The notes under the pieces: model-generated
What the model saw: only the letters and a program-made list of their open reading frames with translations
What the model was told of the DNA's origin: nothing
Database searches by the model: none
Made by a program: the position numbers and the translations under genes
Part shown: positions 56,886-64,000 of the stretch, piece by piece
Layout: every line of letters begins with the position of its first letter
How positions within the stretch are numbered: the first letter of the stretch is position 1
NCBI GenBank assembly: GCA_002104945.1
Contig: MCFH01000010.1
Coordinates: 736,001-800,000, forward strand
Reading direction: 5' to 3'
Length of the DNA: 64,000 nucleotides
Origin: Piromyces finnis
Taxonomy: Eukaryota > Neocallimastigomycota > Neocallimastigomycetes > Neocallimastigales > Neocallimastigaceae

Positions 56886-59332
56886 GTATAAAATTTACTT
56901 TTTTTTTTTTTTCTTTTTTTAAATCTTTAAATATTGTCTTAGATTATGTATTTAACTTATCATTTTCAAATAAAAAGCCAAAATATCAACATTAATTTCT
57001 GTTAAAGAAACACTTCAAAATGAAAAAGGGGAATAATATAAAATATAAATTGGTTTAAAATGCATATGGATATATATAAAGAGAATTATAGAGCATATTC
57101 TTTTATATTACTATTAGCAAACATTCAAAATATATAACTAATATTTTCTATATAATTATCATTATTTATTCTATTATACTTAATTTTCATTTATATTACT
57201 TTTTTCAATAATATTAAAGAATAATATGTTAATATATTTTAATCTTTTAATTTGAATAAACAAATATTTTCTATCTATTTAAAAATTAAAAAGTAAAGGC
57301 AAAAGAAAAAATTCATAATAAATAAATTGGCTATAAATATAGAATTTAACTCTTATTTCATACTGCACAAAAATATAAAGAAAAATTTTATTTTCTACCA
57401 ATTTTTTTTTAAAAAAAAATTCTTTTAGTATGGAAGAAATATACTTTTTTTTTTTTTTGAGTATATCAAAAAAAATAATAATAATAATTAATAATTATTA
57501 TAAAAGAAACAAAAGCTTTTGATTTTTATTATATAATTGATGAGTATGTTACAAAATAACCATTTTAAATTATAATGTATTTAAAAAAATTTTATTTTTA
57601 ATATTTTGAATATAACTTTTAATTTATAGGGAAAATTTATATAGTATGGCAAATTCAAACTATGATTATTATTTTTTTTAGCAATTTTTAATCTATATAA
57701 TTTAGGATATTTATTATATTTAGTACTAACAATAATAAAAAACGGCCTAAAGATTTAATTTCAATTCAGAAGGTTTTCATTACTCAATTTAAAATATATA
57801 TATATCATATGATGAAATTAAAGTAATTCATTTACAGGTAATATAGATATAATAAAACAGAGTATTAATTTAAAAAGTAATGAAATTTATTTTTTTCAAA
57901 AATAAAAAATAAAAATAATAACAATATCAATAATTAATAAATTTTTATTAATGTTTATTTTTTAATAATTAAAATTTTTAAATAGTTATAATCTAAAAAA
58001 GAATTTAAATAATATTATAATAAAAATTAATATTCCTTGTTTATTCTTTATACTATTTTTGCTAAATGCAATCAATTCAAGAAAAATTATACTCTTATTA
58101 ATCTCTATTCCTATAACTATTTTATAATCATAAATCATATTCATTTAAAAAAATCAATAATACTATTTTATTAATTAAAAAATAGTTAATAACAAATGGC
58201 ATTTAATAATAAAAGACAAAAGGCACATTTATCTTTTTTTATTTTTATGTGATTCTTCAATATTAATTGAAATTGTTGTTTAGAATTTGGATTATACTTT
58301 CTATATATTCTATTAAAACAATAAATTTAATTAAACAAAAATAGTAAAGTCATCCTAATTAAAAAACATAATTTTAAAATTTTTAATTTAATAGATTTAA
58401 TATAAATTTTATTATATTATTAAATAAATAAATAGCAAAATCCATCGATAACTAAATAAACTGTAAATTTTTAATTTCTAATATTCTTTTATTCCATCTA
58501 TATTAATATAATACTTTATAATAAATATTACAGTATATTATACAATATATATAATTCTTTTTTACTTTATTCTTAATATATTAAAATATGGTTAGACTAT
58601 GGAAATATTTAAATATATTTTATCCCCATAAATATTATCCAATAGAATTTTATGGATAATCTTTATTTAATTTTTTTTTTTACCAATAAATACTATTTAC
58701 CATTTCATGTTTTTTTTGACATTATAAATATATAATATTATAGATATAATTAATTATGTATATTATGAACATTATGAATATTATATATAGTAATATATAT
58801 ATATTATCCTAATTTAATAATATTTTTTTCCTAAGATAAAAGCATACAAAAAAAATATAATAAAGATACATTGATCAACTTCAATGTGTGTAGCATTTTT
58901 ATACTAATAATAAGAAGAAAAGATAAAATTGTATTAAAAGAGTATTCTTCAGTTAAAAAAGTAGCAATTTTCTATATTCGAATGAACTAGTTTGTTCGAT
59001 GATTTTTAAGTAATATAATAGAATAATTTCTTTATTTAGTTAAATTAAATAGTAAAATTTTATAGTAAAATATTCTATAATTTTTACTTTTTAAAGGTAT
59101 TAATAATACGAGTGAATAATTACTGCTTTATATAATACAATATATTGATATTATTTTTTTATTTTTAAATTCAATAGTTATATATAAAAAATAAATGATT
59201 AGCTTAATTGAAATAGAAGCAATATTGTTTTGATGTTTATTTTTAAGAAATAGCTTTTTATATAAAGTAATCACCAAAAATCATAATTTTTTTTTAATTA
59301 TATTATTATAAATTAATAAAAATTAGAATGAA

Positions 59333-59335
<3 letters not shown>

Positions 59336-59424
<89 letters not shown>

Positions 59425-59436
59425 GAATAATAATAA

Positions 59437-59472
<36 letters not shown>

Positions 59473-59650
59473 TAAAAATAAGAATAAGAATAATAAAAAT
59501 AAGAATAAGAATAATAAGAATAATAATAATAAGAATAATAATAAGAATAATAATAAGAATAAGAATAATAATAATAATAATAATAATAAGAATAAGAATA
59601 AGAATAATAATAAGAATAAGAATAATAATAAGAATAATAATTAGAATAAA
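59336..59650. repeat. Compound (AAT)n/(AAG)n microsatellite
   Basis: About 315 bases: a pure AAT run (to ~59420) followed by AAT units mixed with regularly spaced AAG and AAA variants. Both strands read as poly-Ile or mixed Ile/Arg frames, which are not genes. Confidence 0.95.
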
Positions 59651-60907
59651 TAAATAATTTAAATAACTCAAAATTTTATATCAAACAATCAATTAATTAA
59701 TTACTTTTCTATTATATAATTAAATAACTAAACTAAATAATATTTATTTTCAAGTAATAATAGAACAAAGCATATTTATAATAATTAAATTTTAAACTAT
59801 ACTTTGTGATATAAATTTTTATTGTGATTATGTTTTAGCGAAATTAAGATGTTACAACCTTAATAAAGTTCTATTATTAATGTCATGAGGGATTTATGAA
59901 TGACATGCCATAGTGTAGTTAATTAAATAATCATTCAATATAATTTTATTTTGACTACATAGAAAAAATTAAATTTAATAATCTTTAATTATAATTAAAA
60001 ATAGAGTATTAAAAACTTCATATTTCTCTTAAATATTTTAAATATATTATACAACTTTATATTTCTTTTTTTATTATTATTTTTTTAAATTTAAAATATA
60101 AGAATAACATATATATATATAAGTAACAATTTTATATTTTTTAACTTTGTTATTTTTAGTAATTTGTTCAGGTTTGTTATTTGTAAATCAAAGTTTATTG
60201 AATTTAAAATTTGTATGCTAAAGTTATCACATGGATAAAAAAGTTTTTGTATAGATTTTTATGGTTAGAAACAAAGTAAGTTGAATATTACATTTTTAAT
60301 ATAATTAAAATTTAAGGATATACAAAAAGATCATATATAAATATTAAGTATATAACGTATGCAGTCTAAATATTTGTATAGTAAATACTAACCAAAAAAA
60401 TATATATATATATAATATTTCAAACAATTAATTTATATAAATTTAATATCAATATATTTAATTAAATTGTTTTAAGCATATTTTATATCAAATAAAATTA
60501 ATAAATTTAGAATAATATTAAATTATAATAACAATATATTGATTATATTTAATAATTAAATAGATTATATCTTAATATATAATTGTGTTGCTATGAATAT
60601 AAAAATTCATGGCAAAGTCAATTTTTCCTTTTTTTTCTTCAAAGTAAAAAATTATCGATTTTTAAATAATAGGAATTCCAACCACCAAATAATAATAACA
60701 AATAGTAATTGAGAAATAAAATAAATTTTAATGTTCTTTTTTTTTTATCATTACAATAAAATAATAATTTTAGCATTTAAATTAAGCTAAATGGTATTGT
60801 GGCATTCTAGTTTCATTCTTTAATATCATATGTAATATTTTTTTTAAATATAATAAATGAATTAGACCATTTTATTTCCATATTAAAAAATGACCAATTA
60901 AAAATTG

Positions 60908-60948
60908 AAAAAAGGACACTATTATGTACTATATAGTGTACCTTTTTT
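60908..60948. repeat. Hairpin-forming inverted repeat
   Basis: Arms AAAAAAGGACACTAT (60908-60922) and ATAGTGTACCTTTTTT (60933-60948) are complementary except for one bulged base, with a 10-base loop. The A-run/T-run ends would extend the stem. It could be a terminator-like or small-RNA hairpin, or the fold-back core of a small element. Confidence 0.55.
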
Positions 60949-60987
60949 ATCATTACTTTCTATATGGTGTATTGGAAACATAAATAG

Positions 60988-61188
60988 AACAGAAATTATA
61001 TATTCTACTATATAAAATGCATACTGGATCCTTTAACTGATCATCTGTTTTTCAATGAACAATTAAGAGGTCTTGAAAATTTAATTCTTATAATTAACCA
61101 GTTTTTATGGCGTTTTTTTTTTTTTAAATCTATATTCAATAGAAGTATTTTAAGAAACCTTTGCTATAAAGCAATTATTAATTTATAG
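60988..61188 (+). other. Unexplained 67-codon open frame, possible exon or remnant
   Basis: A plus-strand frame directly after an acceptor-like AATAG is open for 66 codons before TAG, much longer than the roughly ten expected here. It reads YIKCILDPLTDHLFFNEQLR followed by GLENLILIINQFLW, an amphipathic helix-rich style unlike the surrounding noise. I found no upstream partner exon and do not recognise the sequence. Confidence 0.25.
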
Positions 61189-62606
61189 TTTTATATATAT
61201 TTAATTTTTAATTTTTAATATATATGGTATATCAATAATTTCTAATGATGGGTTAGTAAATATTGAGAATTATTAGTTAATCATTTCAAATTTAATATAA
61301 TGTATGTTTGTTTTATAATATTTAAAGTTTATTAATATATTAAAATTATTAATATATGATAAATTTATAATAAATGAAAATTTATCTTTTAAATTTTGAG
61401 GCTTATTCTAGACCTTTAAATATTTAATACAAATACATAAATTGATTAGTTTGTAGACAATATAGTAAATTAATAATATAAATTTAATTCTTTTGGTTGT
61501 TAATATAATGTAATATACCACAATATATATAGATGATAAATTAGAAAGTACCAAAAAAAAAACTTTTATTAATTAATAAATATATTATATTATTTAATTA
61601 ATAATAGTTTGGTTTTTAATATTAATACTATATGGGCAGGTTAAGTTCAAGCTATTAGAAATTATGCCATAAACAATTCATAAGTTTAGCTAATTTAAAC
61701 TTTATATGTATTGTGTAATTCTGCATTAAATATTATCTTAATTATAACATTATTTTTTTATAAATATATAATTACTTAAATTATATATGGCGTTAGTCCA
61801 ATATTATTTGAAGGTGATAGATTTTTTATTATAATCCACTATAAAAAAATATTTTGATATATTTTCACTATATCATATATTATAATGATGTGAAACCCAC
61901 CACCATACTAATTGTACAATTTTTGTGTTTTATAGAAAATCGAAATTTTAAAAAATATTTGATTTTATTTTATATGGATCCAATATATAATTATATATAC
62001 GAATAGCATTTAAGTATATATAAAAAATAAAATAATATATTTTTATATAATAAAAATTAAAGTTTTAAATAAAATGAATAGTATTAAATTGAAGTGTTAT
62101 TTTTAAAGTCTATAATAGTTAAATTTATTAAAAATTTTATTAAAAACATATATAATAATATATTAAAATATATTAAGAGATGAAATTAAATTTGTTTTTT
62201 TTTATATTGAAAAAAACTAATTTAATTTTTAATAGACAATATATAAATTTTATTAATTTATAAGGTTTTTATTTTATTTTTTTTTATTTTTAATTATATA
62301 TTAAGTTTCTAATAAGTTTTTAAAAATAAAACCTATAAAAAGAAGAAAAATTCCTTCATATTTTTAAATGAAAACTTAAAAATATTTTTAAAGAAAAAAA
62401 ATATAAACAATAAATAAAATAAAAAAAATTTATAATTAAGCAATAAAAATAATATTATAATTTTTTATTGTAAATAGTAAATAAATATTTAAAAAAAAAA
62501 CAAAAATAAATCAAGAAAAGTGAAAATAAAAACAAATAAAAAATATTCAAAACAAAAATATAATATAAAATACAAGTATAATAAAAAAATAAGTATATAA
62601 AAAAAA

Positions 62607-62921
62607 ATGCCACTTAATCTTGTTGAACACACTATAACTTACTCCTCTGCTTCAGCAAAATCTGTTAAATTAGTAGGAAAATTCGGTAATTGGACAGGAT
62701 GTATGGATATGAAGAAGGAAGAAGGTGATGGTGATGACTGTATGAACTATTACCATTCTAAAGTTTTTGTTCCAGAAGGTTGTACTATTAAATATAAGTT
62801 CTTTGTTAATAACAAACATTGGGGTTTTGATCCATATATTGAATCAACTATAGATGATGATGGTTTTAGAGTAAACATTACTCAAGTGTCCTCTGATACT
62901 GAAGAATCAGATGCTGACTAA
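62607..62921 (+). CDS. Stand-alone AMPK-type glycogen-binding domain protein (CBM48)
   Basis: A single-exon 104-aa protein starting in an A-rich leader. The whole protein is one AMPK1-CBM/CBM48 immunoglobulin-like fold. It has VKLVGKFGNW near residues 20-30, an acidic insert, FVPEGCTIKYKFFVNN, then the second aromatic site HWGFDPYIE and a final DDDGFRVNIT strand, where the usual G-x-x-N-N motif is changed to G-F-R-V-N. An Asp/Ser-rich acidic tail ends it. The conserved Trp residues of the sugar-binding face are present. In larger proteins this domain tethers AMPK beta subunits or phosphatases to glycogen; here no catalytic or interaction domain is attached. Binding to glycogen is inferred. 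Confidence 0.85.
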   Translation: MPLNLVEHTITYSSASAKSVKLVGKFGNWTGCMDMKKEEGDGDDCMNYYHSKVFVPEGCTIKYKFFVNNKHWGFDPYIESTIDDDGFRVNITQVSSDTEESDAD

Positions 62922-64000
62922 TTTTTTTGATACTTTTAAAATGTGTTATTTCTAATTATAAATAAAATCATAACACATTAAAAAAGTATGAAAAATTATG
63001 GTCGTTTTTATATTTACTCTATTATCCAAATATTTATTAGCTATTCTATTAGCAACATAGAGTAAAATTTAATAAATATGTGGAGTAAATGTTTTAATAT
63101 TATTATTTATTCTCAATAATGCATAGCAAATTGAAAATAGATAAAATAGATATATTTATCTATAAACATCATTAATAATTATTATATATATTTATATAAT
63201 AAACATACATATACAAATATATTATATTTTTTCTCTAATAAGTTATCAATTATTAGTGAATTAATTTATTACAGTTTTAATAATAATATCAAATGTTTAT
63301 TGAATTCAGAAAGAAAATTTATACATTAAGGAGAAATAAAAATAACGTCTTAGTGGATAGTCTTTCATTCTTTAATAAACATTTGAAAAAAATAATAATA
63401 GTTAAAAAAAGCAAAAGAAAAAATTTAAAACTTTGTAAATATTATTAAATTATTACAATTTCATATTAATAATATATATTAATAATATTAAATAAATAAA
63501 TAAAAAAATAAAAGTATATTTAAATAATATAAAGTATTGTGTATTGTTGGTGATAATGGAATAAATATAAATTGAAAAAATGTATTAATTTGAAAATTGG
63601 TAAAATAATATTGGAATATAAAATTTTTGCTAAGTTTTAAAAAAACTTCAAAAAATATAAATTATTTTTAACTTTTAGTGTGCTGATAATGGGTGGTAAT
63701 TATTACAACAAAAACAATTAGAATTTTAATTTTTTTTATAGTAAAATACAATGAAACATTTAAAAAAACGAATCATAAATATTATATAGATAGTTTTGAT
63801 CATATGATCAAAATTAAAAAAAGTTTTCTAAAGTATCTTCAAAACTTTACTGTTATTATTGATTAGCTAAACTATTTGTATTTCAATGAAATTTATTTTA
63901 AAGTTTAAACATAAAAAAATAAACAATTATAATAAAATAATGAAAAAGGTACATTAAAAGAGTGTGATATATGTAAAAAAAAATTTTTTTTTTTATTAAT
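62922..64000. other. Downstream flank to window end
   Basis: About 1.1 kb with no gene seen on either strand. It contains a perfect 20-bp palindrome at 63794-63813 and A/T runs. A gene may begin beyond the window edge. Confidence 0.55.
63794..63813. repeat. Perfect 20-bp palindrome TTTTGATCATATGATCAAAA
   Basis: The sequence is self-complementary over all 20 bases, with GATC boxes in the middle. Palindromes are more frequent in AT-rich DNA, but the GATC cores are not explained by A/T alone. It may be a dimeric factor site. Confidence 0.6.

Larger units (their letters stand above)
56886..62606. other. Large gene-poor region
   Basis: About 5.7 kb with no intact gene that I can support. It holds an A/AAT/AAG microsatellite (59336-59650), a hairpin (60908-60948) and one 67-codon open frame (60988-61188), all listed separately. 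The rest is A/T-rich sequence dense in stop codons on both strands. Poly-Ile frames over the microsatellite are artefacts. Confidence 0.55.

Noticed and set aside
56524-56995. Two plus-strand small proteins, one with GKTS resembling a Walker A motif
   Set aside because: They lie antisense to the decayed GIY-YIG-like frame, which gives the more coherent translation; GKTS alone is not evidence of an ATPase.
59306-59671. Poly-Ile proteins on both strands
   Set aside because: Translation of the compound AAT/AAG microsatellite.

Overview
The window is very AT-rich (I estimate 80-85 % A+T), with long homopolymer runs, (AAT)n and (TAAA)n microsatellites, Asn/Ile-rich spurious reading frames and short GT-AG introns. 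Intron-dense genes, a stand-alone fungal-type SAICAR synthetase, a mitofissin (DUF1748) gene, flagellar and actin-motility genes and an ankyrin gene together point to a zoosporic fungus. The best match is an anaerobic gut fungus (Neocallimastigomycota). Dictyostelium has similar base composition but few introns per gene, and DUF1748 is a fungal family. The lineage is inferred; the gene calls rest on translations spliced by hand in which exon phases agree.

Left part (1-17.9 kb). Plus strand: a GM130-like golgin (48-4359), MORN3 (5216-6654), an EFHD/swiprosin-like EF-hand protein (7295-8073) and a 25-exon ISWI ATPase (8895-14323). Minus strand: exosome cap subunit RRP4 (14802-16712). Plus strand again: a small mitofissin-family protein (17526-17921).

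Middle (20-40.6 kb). Minus strand: an RBMS-like two-RRM protein (20020-23144), the four-RRM ribosome-biogenesis factor NOP4/RBM28 (26140-29310) and an intronless ankyrin-repeat protein (31612-33531). Plus strand: an LRR-transmembrane-SH3 protein (36334-39235) and the N-terminal acetyltransferase NAA50 (39881-40636).

Right part (41-64 kb). Minus strand: CYFIP/Sra1/PIR121, 28 exons and about 1208 aa, a WAVE-complex subunit (41190-47795). Plus strand: ADE1 (48739-50315). Minus strand: the TRF4/5 non-canonical poly(A) polymerase (50888-53610). Plus strand: DPM3 (54590-55728). The window then runs about 6.9 kb (55729-62606) with no confident intact gene, but with a decayed GIY-YIG endonuclease-like remnant (56430-56885, minus) and one unexplained open frame near 61 kb, before a stand-alone CBM48/AMPK-type glycogen-binding protein (62607-62921).

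The genes are scattered housekeeping and cell-biology functions, not an operon or cluster. Two themes recur. One is nuclear RNA and ribosome processing (RRP4, TRF4/5, NOP4). The other is zoospore cell biology: WAVE/actin, an EF-hand actin regulator, a cilium-associated MORN protein and an LRR-SH3 membrane protein. The most thought-provoking item is a mitofissin homologue in a lineage that has hydrogenosomes instead of respiring mitochondria.
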